NCBI RefSeq assembly: GCF_052118925.1
Contig: NZ_JBQKGG010000011.1
Location: forward strand, 1 to 64,000
Reading direction: 5' to 3'
DNA from: Lientehia sp934351765
Lineage (GTDB): Bacteria > Bacillota > Clostridia > Lachnospirales > Lachnospiraceae
Length of the DNA: 64,000 nucleotides
Made by a program: the position numbers and the translations under genes. Each line of letters begins with the position of its first letter. Position 1 is the stretch's first letter. The notes under the pieces were generated by a model. It had not been told where the DNA came from, searched no databases, and saw only the letters and a list, made by a program, of their open reading frames with translations. This document shows positions 9,686 to 17,623 of the stretch, in pieces.

Positions 9686-10006
9686 ATGATCGCTGAAATT
9701 TATCATAAATTTACTACATATCTGGAGGATAAGTTGACAGGAGATTTTTTTGGAACAATGAGATATTTGCCTTTTAACAGAGGGTTGAACCAGATTTTTA
9801 AGAATCATGCGGTTAGCGAAGACCCTCAGGTAAATCAAATTCTGGCTGGCCTTTCGGACGAAGAGTTTGATATTGAGTTCTGGAAACGATCAGAAAATGG
9901 TTTAGTCGAGATTGATGGATATATACCCTTATCCAGTGTAGGAATTGGGATTGAAGTAAAATATCAAAGTGGATTATCCGGAGAGAATCAATTAGAGAAG
10001 ATTTGA
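9686..10006 (+). pseudogene. PD-(D/E)XK nuclease-like protein B, 3'-truncated
   Basis: The 106-residue frame carries EIDGYI with Asp77 and IEVKYQ with Glu90 and Lys92, the PD-(D/E)XK spacing, then stops at GENQLEKI. In relatives I recall, this segment continues into a longer helical region, so the gene seems cut short. The next gene begins 18 bp later with its own GGAGG. The protein may be inactive or may act with its neighbours. Confidence 0.55.
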
Positions 10007-10024
10007 AGTTTTTGGAGGTGTGGA

Positions 10025-10585
10025 ATGCAAGAATTGTCAAGAGATAAATATATTAGTGAAATTAAGTATTGTTATGAAAATAGTCGTTGGGAATTTTCAT
10101 TTTATGCAGTGCTATATTTGTTTTTTTGCCAGTTTAGAAATGAGCAAATTAAGTTAGTACATTGTGCGGATTGGAAATCTCGTGGTGCAAATACTAGTCC
10201 GTCTATGATTAAGAATCTTGAAAACTGTTCTATAAAGTTTATTGGTAAGGATGGTAAAGAGCATATTGGTGGAATACCAGATTTTCAATTTGTTCCATCG
10301 CAATATTCCTACGAAAAACCTTGCAAAGCAAATGCATTTGTAGAATTCAAATGCCCCCTATTTTCTGATGAAGGTGTCTATGTACCTTTGAAGTATAAGA
10401 AGACTCCTGAAATTGAACATGAATTTGAGAAATGTGACAAAATAATATTTACTGATGGAATTTCTTGGTATTTTTTAGAAAAACAGCAGATTGATGTTCC
10501 AGAGAATCCAGTTATTCTGGTTGATAATTCTGGTAATTGGAATATTCTAAAAGACAAAATTGCAAATTTTATAAATAGGAATTGA
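10025..10585 (+). CDS. PD-(D/E)XK nuclease-like protein C
   Basis: The 186-residue protein has GGIPDFQF (Pro85, Asp86) followed by AFVEFKCP (Glu107, Lys109), again the PD...ExK layout. The N-terminal part is aromatic-rich. ATG 10025 follows TTTGGAGGTG, a strong ribosome site. The product is unnamed. The three genes A, B and C share the motif but not evident overall sequence, so they are not simple duplicates. Confidence 0.6.
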   Translation: MQELSRDKYISEIKYCYENSRWEFSFYAVLYLFFCQFRNEQIKLVHCADWKSRGANTSPSMIKNLENCSIKFIGKDGKEHIGGIPDFQFVPSQYSYEKPCKANAFVEFKCPLFSDEGVYVPLKYKKTPEIEHEFEKCDKIIFTDGISWYFLEKQQIDVPENPVILVDNSGNWNILKDKIANFINRN

Positions 10586-10697
10586 GGAACAACAGAAAAT
10601 TTGTATCAGTTTATTGAGTAGGTGAAACTTCCAGTTTGTTGATTTTTTAAGAAACAATATATGTTCTGTTTTTAATAATTGTATGAATACCTTTACA

Positions 10698-10740
10698 CCT
10701 TCGTATGATTCATTTCATACGGAGGTTTCTTTATGCCCTT
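10698..10740 (+). terminator. Terminator after the nuclease cluster
   Basis: CCTTCGTATGA pairs with TCATACGGAGG across a 6-nt loop (one G-T pair), followed by TTTCTTT. It ends the three-gene cluster before xis. Confidence 0.8.
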
Positions 10741-10857
10741 TTTCTCATCTTGACATTTTTTTACTGAAACATGTTGTATAAGACCCTCTGAAAAGTTGGA
10801 TAGATAGAAGGAATTTTATTTGACCTTCTATATTAATGAAATGTGAGGTAATGACAT

Positions 10858-11043
10858 ATGGCAGAAAAAAGATGTTATACAGTAAAAGAGTTACAGGAGA
10901 TCCTTGGTGTCAGCAGACCGACAATATACAACCTTCTGAAGAAAAATGAATTCCGGTGGATCCAGCTGGATGGCGGAAAGTACCGTATTTCCAAAAAGAG
11001 CTTTGATGACTGGCTGGATAAACTGCCGGAATCCGCCCACTAA
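10858..11043 (+). CDS. xis: Excisionase (Xis), MerR-like HTH
   Basis: The 61-residue protein is one HTH_17-type winged helix (YTVKELQEILGVSRPTIYNLLKK), the usual size of Tn916/ICE excisionases that bend DNA at att sites and favour excision by the integrase. A TTGACA lies at 10750-10755 upstream. It precedes the four-HTH gene and the integrase N-terminus in the usual xis-int order. Confidence 0.85.
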   Translation: MAEKRCYTVKELQEILGVSRPTIYNLLKKNEFRWIQLDGGKYRISKKSFDDWLDKLPESAH

Positions 11044-11123
11044 TCTCCTATCCGGATAAAAATCGACATCCTAAAATTTTTTGAAAAAGTGCGGTATGGT
11101 ATGGGAAGAAGGAGGAAAGCTTC

Positions 11124-12095
11124 ATGGATGAGAAGGAAAGAATGAATGCCGAGGAATATGAGGAACTGGTAAAAGAAGTGGAAGCAAACAGCCCATACAA
11201 AAGGCTGCGTTCTGCGAAAAAGAAATGGATGAGCGTTTCTGAAATGGGGGCGCTCCTGGGTCTTAAGAAAACGGACCGCTATTGGCTGGTACATAAAAAT
11301 TATTTTGAGACGAAAGAATTGGCTGGAAAGATGCGGGTCAATATTGAGAGCTTTGAAAAGTGGTATGCAAATCAGATTAAATACCATAAAGTCACCGGCG
11401 AAGAACCGGGAAAGGAATTGAAAAAATGGTCCTATTCTGTTCCGGAGCTTGCAGAAATGCTGGAGCTTACGGATGGTGTTGTTTATGACCTGATCAAGCG
11501 GAATAATATCGAGGTCGTGATTGTGGATTACTGGAAACGCGTGCCAAAATCTGCATTTCAGAAATGGTATGACGGACAGTCCAGATACCGGACGAAGGAA
11601 GACAAAAAGAAGGATGCGGAAATGGAAGCTGCAACTCTCACCATGCCGGAAATGGCCAGACAGTTGGGAATCACCAGACATCAGGTATATAGTATCCTGA
11701 ATAGTCAAAAGTATAAGCATTTCTTTGAGTTCGTCACAATTGCTGACCGAAAAAGGATCACGAAGGAAAGTTTCCAAAAGTTTTTGGATGGGCAGGATGA
11801 ATATCATCTGGATCCGGCGAACGATTATGAAGAACTGGCACTGGAAGAAAATGCAGCACTGGCGGATTTTCGGAGCAAGAAACTTGTACAGACCGGGGAC
11901 CGTGGACGGAATGGCAATCTGCAGTATCTTACCATAGATGAAGCTGCCTTTATGGCAAAGGTCAGCCGGTCCATGATAAATCACTGGTGTACCAAAGGAT
12001 ATTTTCCGGTTGTAAAGGTAAGAACCCATGTGCGGATTAAACGAAAAGAATTTGAAGCGTGGCTGGAAAAGAGAAATACAGAAAGGAGCTGTTAG
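11124..12095 (+). CDS. Four-unit Xis-like HTH protein
   Basis: The 323-residue protein contains four related excisionase-type helix-turn-helix units, near residues 36-87, 105-152, 172-226 and 268-318. Each has a (M/V)xEMAxxLG or DEAA-like helix pair and ends in an F-x-K/A-W or F-Q-K-F/W closing motif. Repeats are separated by charged linkers. Such proteins occur just upstream of ICE integrases. A multivalent DNA-bending or att-architecture role is inference. Its end is 3 bp before the integrase start, so the two are co-transcribed. Confidence 0.75.
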   Translation: MDEKERMNAEEYEELVKEVEANSPYKRLRSAKKKWMSVSEMGALLGLKKTDRYWLVHKNYFETKELAGKMRVNIESFEKWYANQIKYHKVTGEEPGKELKKWSYSVPELAEMLELTDGVVYDLIKRNNIEVVIVDYWKRVPKSAFQKWYDGQSRYRTKEDKKKDAEMEAATLTMPEMARQLGITRHQVYSILNSQKYKHFFEFVTIADRKRITKESFQKFLDGQDEYHLDPANDYEELALEENAALADFRSKKLVQTGDRGRNGNLQYLTIDEAAFMAKVSRSMINHWCTKGYFPVVKVRTHVRIKRKEFEAWLEKRNTERSC

Positions 12096-12098
12096 ATT

Positions 12099-12257
12099 AT
12101 GGCGTCGATCAGAGAACGAAATGGAAAATTTAATGTGATCTATTCCTATACGGATGCAGACGGAAAACGGAAGCAGAAATGGGAGACTTATGCTACAAAG
12201 GCAGAAGCAAAGAAACGTAAGAAAGAAATCGAATATAAAGAAGAAATGGGAAGTTAG
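12099..12257 (+). pseudogene. int: Tyrosine integrase, N-terminal fragment
   Basis: The 52-residue fragment begins MASIRERNGKFNVIYSY, the arm-DNA-binding (AP2-like) domain of Tn916-type integrases. It follows the HTH gene behind GAAAGGAG. It stops at TAG 12255-12257, right where the hairpin repeat begins. The catalytic part resumes at 19941-20957 on the same strand; about 100 residues of the core-binding region are missing between the two. Confidence 0.88.
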
Positions 12258-12265
12258 CAATAAAA

Positions 12266-12361
12266 CATTACGCGAGTAAACTCGCATAAGATGATTTCCA
12301 CTTCCCAGACATCTGATTTCCAGATTTCCGGAAGTGCGATTTCATCGCACAAGAATATTCA
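12266..12361. repeat. Hairpin-pair repeat, copy 2
   Basis: The left arm, including GCGAGTAAACTCGC (12272-12285), is identical to copy 1 at 11-32. The right hairpin GTGCGAT-TTC-ATCGCAC (12334-12350) differs from copy 1 but ends in the same flank CGCACAAGAATATTCA (12346-12361). The core folds on its own (CTTCC with GGAAG, TCTG with CAGA). The repeat marks the left border of the block inserted in the integrase gene. Confidence 0.75.
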
Positions 12362-12386
12362 AATTGTTTTTGGAATTAGGCATTCG

Positions 12387-12420
12387 TTAAAAAAGGCTGC
12401 ACACAATTTTGTATGCAGCC
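12387..12420 (-). terminator. Terminator of the DUF308 gene
   Basis: On the minus strand GGCTGCATAC pairs with GTGTGCAGCC and is followed by TTTTTTAA. It lies about 60 bp beyond the DUF308 stop codon. Confidence 0.8.
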
Positions 12421-12478
12421 GAATCTATATGAAGAGGTGCCTTTTTTCCTCCTTGGCAATGTTATTTTTTGTTATATT

Positions 12479-13012
12479 TTACATCCAGAAGCGATTGGAA
12501 AAGCATCCACGCATGACAGATACAATACCCTGTAGGATCAGGAAAAATCCGATTACCCAGGCCATAGCTGCAATACTTGCAAATGGATGTGTGAATGACA
12601 GAAAACCAATCACAGTCAGAAGGATTCCAAGTACTGTAAACCAGCCCCAGCCCTTTACTCCCAGTTTTTGAAGGTCAAAGGAATTAACCAGTTTGGTGAT
12701 ACCTGAAAAAATCAGCCACATTCCTAAAATAAAGGAAATAGTCATTGCTGTAAACCATCCATTTCCCAAAATGAATAAAGACATCAGTACGGTTAGAATG
12801 CCGTCAGCAAGAAACCAGCCAGATCCTGCCATATAATCATGACCGGCTGCAAATATCACAATATCTATAATGCCGGAAAACATCATGGCAACTCCAAAGA
12901 TAATGGGAAGACCATAAAGAATTTTTCCGGGATTCCTCAAACATCCGATCCCGGTTATAATCAGAAAGATTCCGGCTAAAATCCATAATACTCTTGATGT
13001 CGTTTTACTCAT
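12479..13012 (-). CDS. DUF308 / HdeD-like membrane protein
   Basis: The 177-residue protein has six predicted membrane segments with repeated Gly-rich turns (GIFLIITGIGCL, GLPIIFGVAMMFSGI, ILGMWLIFSGITKL). This pattern is typical of the HdeD/DUF308 family, which is linked to acid and general stress in enterics; the molecular role is unknown. It follows hsp20 on the same strand after 70 bp, so CIRCE-controlled co-transcription is possible. Confidence 0.85.
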   Translation of the reverse strand: MSKTTSRVLWILAGIFLIITGIGCLRNPGKILYGLPIIFGVAMMFSGIIDIVIFAAGHDYMAGSGWFLADGILTVLMSLFILGNGWFTAMTISFILGMWLIFSGITKLVNSFDLQKLGVKGWGWFTVLGILLTVIGFLSFTHPFASIAAMAWVIGFFLILQGIVSVMRGCFSNRFWM

Positions 13013-13084
13013 ATCAAAAACCTCTTTTCCGATTGCATTTGGCTTTTAAAACAGGCAGGGGTTTTATTCCCTGCCCGTTTGAGA

Positions 13085-13525
13085 TTAACCTTCGATGGAA
13101 ATATAATGTGAGTTGTTTTCTACTGCCTTCTGCTCTTTTGGAACAGTAAAGGAAAGAATACCATTTTCAAATTTCGGATGGATGTCTTCTCTCTGAACAT
13201 TATTTCCTACATAAAAGCTTCTGCTTACATTTCCGGTATAACGCTCGCGGCGGATATATTTTCCTTCCTTATCTTTTTCATCTTTATCCAGACCTTTTGC
13301 TGCACTTACAGTTACATAACCGTTTTCAAGCTGGATCTGAATCTCGTCTTTCTTAAATCCAGGAAGATCAATTGCCACTTCGTAAGCGTTGTCTTTTTCC
13401 TTCACATCAGTCTTCATGATATGGGGAGCATGTTTTCCATACAATTTTTTATCGATGTCCGGAAAAGCAAAATCATCCATAAAATCATCAAATAAATTTT
13501 CTCCAAAAATACTAGGCATTAACAT
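13085..13525 (-). CDS. hsp20: Small heat-shock protein Hsp20
   Basis: The 146-residue protein has an alpha-crystallin domain from about residue 38, with IDLPGFKKDEIQIQLENG, the closing FENGILSFTVPK and an I-x-I-like C-terminal tail (HYISIEG). It is an ATP-independent holdase in the cytoplasm. The start follows AAAGGAG. A perfect CIRCE lies about 130-155 bp upstream, implying HrcA repression shared with groESL. Confidence 0.93.
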   Translation of the reverse strand: MLMPSIFGENLFDDFMDDFAFPDIDKKLYGKHAPHIMKTDVKEKDNAYEVAIDLPGFKKDEIQIQLENGYVTVSAAKGLDKDEKDKEGKYIRRERYTGNVSRSFYVGNNVQREDIHPKFENGILSFTVPKEQKAVENNSHYISIEG

Positions 13526-13655
13526 AAGTCATATCTCCTTTCATGACATAAACTAAAGTTTGCACTATCGGAGAAACCCGAAGTGTTGATTTATGAATAT
13601 CAGGAAGAAAAATCATATTCTCTTTCTTTGTTCTATGTGTAATATAACATATGAA

Positions 13656-13682
13656 TTAGCACTCGTCAATAGAGAGTGCTAA
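13656..13682. promoter_or_regulatory. CIRCE operator upstream of hsp20
   Basis: TTAGCACTC at 13656-13664, nine bases, then GAGTGCTAA at 13674-13682 match the CIRCE consensus exactly. This is the HrcA repressor site. The rest of 13526-13865 is AT-rich promoter sequence for hsp20 (minus) and the MarR gene (plus); no further gene was seen there. Confidence 0.95.
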
Positions 13683-13865
13683 TAATTGTGTGAAGATTTT
13701 GTGAACTTTGCGAAATAAAATAATTACTGATATTAGATTCAGCGGAATAGATTCCAGATGTTAATCATTAATTAAGAGGAAACAAAAAAGTCGTTTAAAA
13801 TTAAATGGTGACGAATTATTAAACTTGTGATAGAATGAAAAAAACATTGAAAGAAGCTGAACTAA

Positions 13866-14297
13866 ATGGATACACAAATTGATATCATATTGCAGGGAGG
13901 ACAATTTAAAAAGCTGTTAGAGGAACAGAGCGTTGAATTACGAGAAAAATATGATATGAAAAGAGCAGAACTGGAGATATTATACTTCCTGTCAAAATGC
14001 GGAACACATAATACCTCTACGGATATCCACCATCAGTTGATGATGAACCGTGGACATATTTCGCAGGCAGTTGACAGTCTCTGCAGGAGAAATTATCTTA
14101 TTGCGATACCGGATAAGAATGATAGAAGATATATTCATTATGAAATATCTGATTATGCGAAGGATCTGGTAACAGAAATGACGAAGAGAAGGGAAGCAAT
14201 GAACGGGATGATTTTAAAAGGTGTGTCGGAAGAAGAATTGAAGGTTTTTCGGGAAGTATCGGAAAAAATCAGGAAAAATATAAGTGAATTAATTTAG
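13866..14297 (+). CDS. MarR-family regulator 1
   Basis: The 143-residue winged-helix protein has a recognition region NTSTDIHHQLMMNRGHISQAVDSL and a basic wing DKNDRRYIHYEIS, with flanking dimerisation helices. MarR proteins respond to phenolics, oxidants or other ligands. It is transcribed toward groESL but separated by a terminator. An 18-bp palindrome downstream (14424-14441) could be its operator, which is inference. The start ATG has only a weak ribosome site. Confidence 0.85.
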   Translation: MDTQIDIILQGGQFKKLLEEQSVELREKYDMKRAELEILYFLSKCGTHNTSTDIHHQLMMNRGHISQAVDSLCRRNYLIAIPDKNDRRYIHYEISDYAKDLVTEMTKRREAMNGMILKGVSEEELKVFREVSEKIRKNISELI

Positions 14298-14303
14298 ATG
14301 ATC

Positions 14304-14346
14304 AAAAGATGCAAAGTAATGGTTAAGGTGCTTCGCATCTTTTTTA
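14304..14346 (+). terminator. Terminator after MarR 1
   Basis: AAAAGATGC pairs with GCATCTTTT, followed by T-rich sequence. It separates the MarR gene from the groES promoter. Confidence 0.75.
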
Positions 14347-14364
14347 AATTATTTTGGAAACCTA

Positions 14365-14392
14365 TTGACAAGAGAAATACAGGTGATATAAT
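14365..14392 (+). promoter_or_regulatory. groESL promoter
   Basis: TTGACA at 14365-14370 and TATAAT at 14387-14392 have a 16 bp spacer, about 115 bp before groES. Confidence 0.85.
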
Positions 14393-14423
14393 ACTTTAAA
14401 AATAAATAATTTAAAAATAAAAC

Positions 14424-14441
14424 ATGTTTCGCGAGAAACAT
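14424..14441. promoter_or_regulatory. Palindrome in the groES leader
   Basis: ATGTTTCGCGAGAAACAT has 7-bp arms (ATGTTTC/GAAACAT). A further GCGAAAC at 14449-14455 repeats one arm. It lies between the promoter and CIRCE. The binding protein is unknown; the neighbouring MarR proteins are candidates. Confidence 0.55.
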
Positions 14442-14458
14442 ATTTTTTGCGAAACACG

Positions 14459-14485
14459 ATGGCACTCAACAAGCAAGAGTGCTAA
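14459..14485. promoter_or_regulatory. CIRCE operator upstream of groES
   Basis: GGCACTC (14461-14467), nine bases, then GAGTGCTAA (14477-14485). The left arm differs from consensus at its outer bases. It overlaps the 5' leader just before the groES ribosome site and is the expected HrcA site. Confidence 0.9.
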
Positions 14486-14508
14486 CAAAAGAAAGGCAGG
14501 TTATTCAT

Positions 14509-14793
14509 ATGAAATTAAAACCATTGGGTGACAAAGTAGTTCTTCAGTATCAGGATGTTGAAGAAAAGACAGAATCAGGAATCATTCTGCCAGACAGCGC
14601 AAAAGAGAAACCGCAGGAAGCTGTAGTAATTGCAGTTGGTCCGGGAAAATGTAAAGACGGACAGAGGGTTGCCATGCAGGTAAAAGAAGGAGATAAAGTC
14701 ATTATTTCTGAATACGGCGGCACAGAAGTAAAAATTGGCGACGAAGAATATAAAATTGTAATCCAGGATGACATTCTGGCAATTGTCGAGTAA
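14509..14793 (+). CDS. groES: Co-chaperonin GroES
   Basis: The 94-residue protein starts MKLKPLGDKVVLQYQD, with the mobile loop EEKTESGIILPDSAKEKPQ that contacts GroEL, and ends in the conserved DDILAIVE. The ATG at 14509 is chosen over an upstream in-frame start because GAAAGGCAGG precedes it and CIRCE overlaps the upstream codons. It caps GroEL in the folding cycle. groEL follows after 28 bp. Confidence 0.96.
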   Translation: MKLKPLGDKVVLQYQDVEEKTESGIILPDSAKEKPQEAVVIAVGPGKCKDGQRVAMQVKEGDKVIISEYGGTEVKIGDEEYKIVIQDDILAIVE

Positions 14794-14821
14794 TAGAAAC
14801 AGTAGAAAGAAGGAAATTATC

Positions 14822-16435
14822 ATGGCAAAAGAGATTAGTTTTGATATTGATGTTCGAAAAAAAATGGAAGCCGGCGTAGACAGACTGGCAGATACAGTAA
14901 AGGTAACATTGGGGCCAAAAGGAAGAAATGTTGTACTGGATAAATCTTACGGTGCACCATTAATTACAAACGATGGTGTGACCATTGCAAAAGAGATCGA
15001 ACTGGAAGATCGTTTTGAAAATATGGGCGCACAGCTTGTAAAAGAGGTGGCTACCAAGACAAACGACATTGCGGGAGATGGAACAACAACAGCTACAGTT
15101 CTGGCACAGGCACTTGTAAAAGAAGGAATGAAAAATATCGCAGCAGGTGCAAATGCCATTGTTTTAAGAAAAGGAATGAAGAAGGCAGCAGATGTGGCTG
15201 TACAGGCAATTGAAGAAATGAGCCATCCTGTTACTGGGAAGGATCATATTGCAAAAGTAGCTGCAATCTCTTCCGGTAATGAAGAAGTCGGTGAGATGAT
15301 TGCCGATGCAATGGAAAAAGTCGGAGAGAACGGCGTTATTACGATTGAAGAATCAAAGACCATGAAGACGGAGATCGACGTAGTCGAAGGTATGCAGTTC
15401 GATAATGGATATCTTTCCGGATACATGTGTGATGATAAAGAAAAAATGATCGCCAACATGGAGGATCCTTATATCCTCATGACTGATAAGAAGATTTCAA
15501 ATATCCAGGACATCCTTCCCATTTTGGAAAATGTGATGAGAGAGAGGAAAGAACTCCTCATCATTGCAGAAGATGTGGAGGGAGAGGCACTTACCACATT
15601 GATTGTCAACAGACTGAGAGGTACCCTGAAGGTCGTTGCTGTAAAGGCACCGGGATATGGTGACAGCAGAAAGGCAATGCTTGAAGATATCGCAACACTT
15701 ACCGGCGGTCAGGTGATCATGGAAGATCTTGGCCTTGAACTTAAAGATACCACGATGGATATGCTTGGCCGTGCAAAATCTGTAAAGGTTACAAAGGAAA
15801 ATACCACGATCGTAGACGGTGCCGGGAACAAGGAAGACATTGATGCACGCATCGCCAGCCTGAAGAGACAGATGGCTGAAACAACATCCGATTTTGATAA
15901 AGATAAACTCATGGACCGTATCGCGAAGATGGGCGGAGGCGTTGCAGTGATCCGTGTCGGCGCGGCAACAGAAACAGAAATGAAAGAGGCTAAATACCGC
16001 ATGGAAGATGCCATGAACGCAACAAAAGCAGCCGTATCGGAAGGCATTATCTGCGGTGGCGGATCTGCATATATCCATGCACAGAAAAAGGTAGAGGAAC
16101 TGTTAGCAGCCCTGGAGGGTGATGAGAAGACCGGAGCCAGAATCGTAGCAAAGGCACTGGAAGCACCACTGTATACGATTGTGGAAAATGCAGGTCTGGA
16201 AGGCCCGGTTATCGTAGACAAGGTAAAGAAGAGTGAGCCTGGCATGGGATTTGATGCAGCCTCAGAAACCTTTGTGGATATGATGAAACAGGGTATTATT
16301 GATCCGGTGAAGGTAACAAAGAATGCATTAATGAATGCGGTAAGTGTGGCAGCTACACTTCTTACTACAGAAGCTGCGGTAGCGGACATTAAGGAAAATA
16401 CACCTGCGCCGCAGCCACAGCCGGAAATGTATTAA
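14822..16435 (+). CDS. groEL: Chaperonin GroEL
   Basis: The 537-residue protein carries the Hsp60 signatures VTLGPKGRNVVLDKSYG, NDGVTIAKEIELED, AGDGTTTATVLAQAL and AAVSEGIICGGG. It folds proteins in an ATP-driven double ring with GroES. The start is ATG 14822 after GAAAGGAAATT. One oddity: the C-terminus is PAPQPQPEMY, with no GGM repeat tail, so the flexible tail that lines the folding chamber is altered. It sits in a transferred-looking block, so it may be a second groEL of the genome. Confidence 0.96.
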   Translation: MAKEISFDIDVRKKMEAGVDRLADTVKVTLGPKGRNVVLDKSYGAPLITNDGVTIAKEIELEDRFENMGAQLVKEVATKTNDIAGDGTTTATVLAQALVKEGMKNIAAGANAIVLRKGMKKAADVAVQAIEEMSHPVTGKDHIAKVAAISSGNEEVGEMIADAMEKVGENGVITIEESKTMKTEIDVVEGMQFDNGYLSGYMCDDKEKMIANMEDPYILMTDKKISNIQDILPILENVMRERKELLIIAEDVEGEALTTLIVNRLRGTLKVVAVKAPGYGDSRKAMLEDIATLTGGQVIMEDLGLELKDTTMDMLGRAKSVKVTKENTTIVDGAGNKEDIDARIASLKRQMAETTSDFDKDKLMDRIAKMGGGVAVIRVGAATETEMKEAKYRMEDAMNATKAAVSEGIICGGGSAYIHAQKKVEELLAALEGDEKTGARIVAKALEAPLYTIVENAGLEGPVIVDKVKKSEPGMGFDAASETFVDMMKQGIIDPVKVTKNALMNAVSVAATLLTTEAAVADIKENTPAPQPQPEMY

Positions 16436-16461
16436 AGAGAACAGGTAAAATCAAATCATTG

Positions 16462-16515
16462 GCGAGCAACAAAATGGGGAGATGGCTGGTACATCTCCTC
16501 TTTTTGTTCGCTTCT
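16462..16515 (+). terminator. groESL terminator
   Basis: A nested stem forms from GCGAGCAACAAAA / TTTTTGTTCGC outside and GGAGATG / CATCTCC inside, with a following T-rich stretch. Confidence 0.8.
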
Positions 16516-16540
16516 GTTTTTATGTGAAATGAGGTCCATT

Positions 16541-17044
16541 ATGAAATATGCAGTTATATATCAGTCAAAAAGTGGCAATACACGTTTAATAGCAGAAAAG
16601 ATCTATGGTGCTTTAAATACAGAGGATAAAACAATTGTAGATATTGATACAGAGCAGGATATACCTGCGGCGGATGTCTATCTGATCGGGTTTGGAATTC
16701 ATGGTTATTCCTGCAGCATGGATATCTCAGATGTATTTGAGCAGATTACAGGCGGAAAATATGCAGTGTTCGTTACCTGCGGTTATGTGCCGACAGACCA
16801 ATATAAAGAAAAGCTTGAAAAAAATCTTGAAGTCTGGTACCCGGACGAGGGAGAGTATCTGGGAATGTTTCTCTGTCAGGGGAATGTGGAGTCTGATAGA
16901 AGGAAAATTATGATCAGCCAGATGCCAAGTAAAGAAAAAGAGATGCAGCAGATGTTTCGACTGGGAAATACCCATCCGGATGAAGAAGATCTGGAAAATG
17001 CGGTTGATTTTGCCATTAAAATTCAGGCAGAAATTGGGGATTAA
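16541..17044 (+). CDS. Flavodoxin-like protein
   Basis: The 167-residue protein starts MKYAVIYQSKSGNT, with the FMN phosphate-binding loop SKSGNTRLIAEKI, a TCGYVPTD-type second loop and an F-L-C-Q-G strand, as in long flavodoxins (flavodoxin_1). It is an FMN electron carrier or flavoprotein in the cytoplasm. ATG 16541 is preferred over 16529 because GAGGT lies just before it. It is a separate transcript from groESL. Confidence 0.85.
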   Translation: MKYAVIYQSKSGNTRLIAEKIYGALNTEDKTIVDIDTEQDIPAADVYLIGFGIHGYSCSMDISDVFEQITGGKYAVFVTCGYVPTDQYKEKLEKNLEVWYPDEGEYLGMFLCQGNVESDRRKIMISQMPSKEKEMQQMFRLGNTHPDEEDLENAVDFAIKIQAEIGD

Positions 17045-17095
17045 ATAAGAAAATAACATGTATTGATGTAAATAAAAAGAGAGGAGCGGTTGAAG

Positions 17096-17623
17096 ATGCC
17101 AGAGCAGAGAGAAATATTGAATGCAAATGAAATCAGAAAGTTTACAAATGAATTAACCTATCGTCGGTATCTGATGAACAAAGGAAAAATACAGGAACTG
17201 TTTCGTAAAATGACACTTCAGGAGTATATTGCTTTGTATACTATAGAATCTGAGAGAGAAAATTCTCCAAATAATAATGGGAGAACGTATTTAAAGGATT
17301 TATCAGAAAAGATGCAGCTGACAATACGGCAGACATCAAAAATGGTAGAAAAGCTGAAAGATCGTGGACTGGTACTGTGGTCTTATGAAGGAAGCGGAAG
17401 TGAAGGAACATATGTGACTGTTACAGAAACGGGACAGAAACTGTTTAAGGGTCAGGAAATGATTCTGAGAGAATGCTATGGAAAAGTGATCAACAAATTC
17501 GGAAAAGATAATTTGATCATGTTATTAAAAATGATGAAACAACTGGATAACCTGATGTGCAGCGAAATAAAAGGGATGGGAGAGGTCGATTCGTATGGGA
17601 GAGCTGATGAAGCGGATGAATGA
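17096..17623 (+). CDS. MarR-family regulator 2
   Basis: The roughly 175-residue protein has a winged helix: LKDLSEKMQLTIRQTSKMVEKLKDRGLV as recognition helix region and a wing with SEGTYVTVTETG. The ATG at 17096 is chosen because GAGGAG lies 10 bp upstream; an in-frame TTG occurs at 17090. The C-terminus overlaps the citrate synthase start by 29 bp, so regulator, citrate synthase and DUF445 protein form one operon. The ligand is unknown. Confidence 0.8.
   Translation: MPEQREILNANEIRKFTNELTYRRYLMNKGKIQELFRKMTLQEYIALYTIESERENSPNNNGRTYLKDLSEKMQLTIRQTSKMVEKLKDRGLVLWSYEGSGSEGTYVTVTETGQKLFKGQEMILRECYGKVINKFGKDNLIMLLKMMKQLDNLMCSEIKGMGEVDSYGRADEADE

Noticed and set aside
8606..10585. Known restriction-modification system
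   Set aside because: No methyltransferase or specificity subunit lies next to the nuclease-like genes; the only methyltransferase (26442) is 16 kb away in another element and looks like a small-molecule enzyme.
11040..12287. 415-residue minus-strand ORF over the four-HTH gene
   Set aside because: Phe/Ile-rich composition and no ribosome site; the plus-strand gene has repeated HTH motifs.
11..12361. Two hairpin-pair repeats as a CRISPR array
   Set aside because: Only two copies 12 kb apart; no regularly spaced direct repeats or cas genes were seen anywhere in the window.
14947..16389. Several minus-strand ORFs inside groEL
   Set aside because: Low-complexity Ser/Phe-rich shadows of a highly conserved gene.
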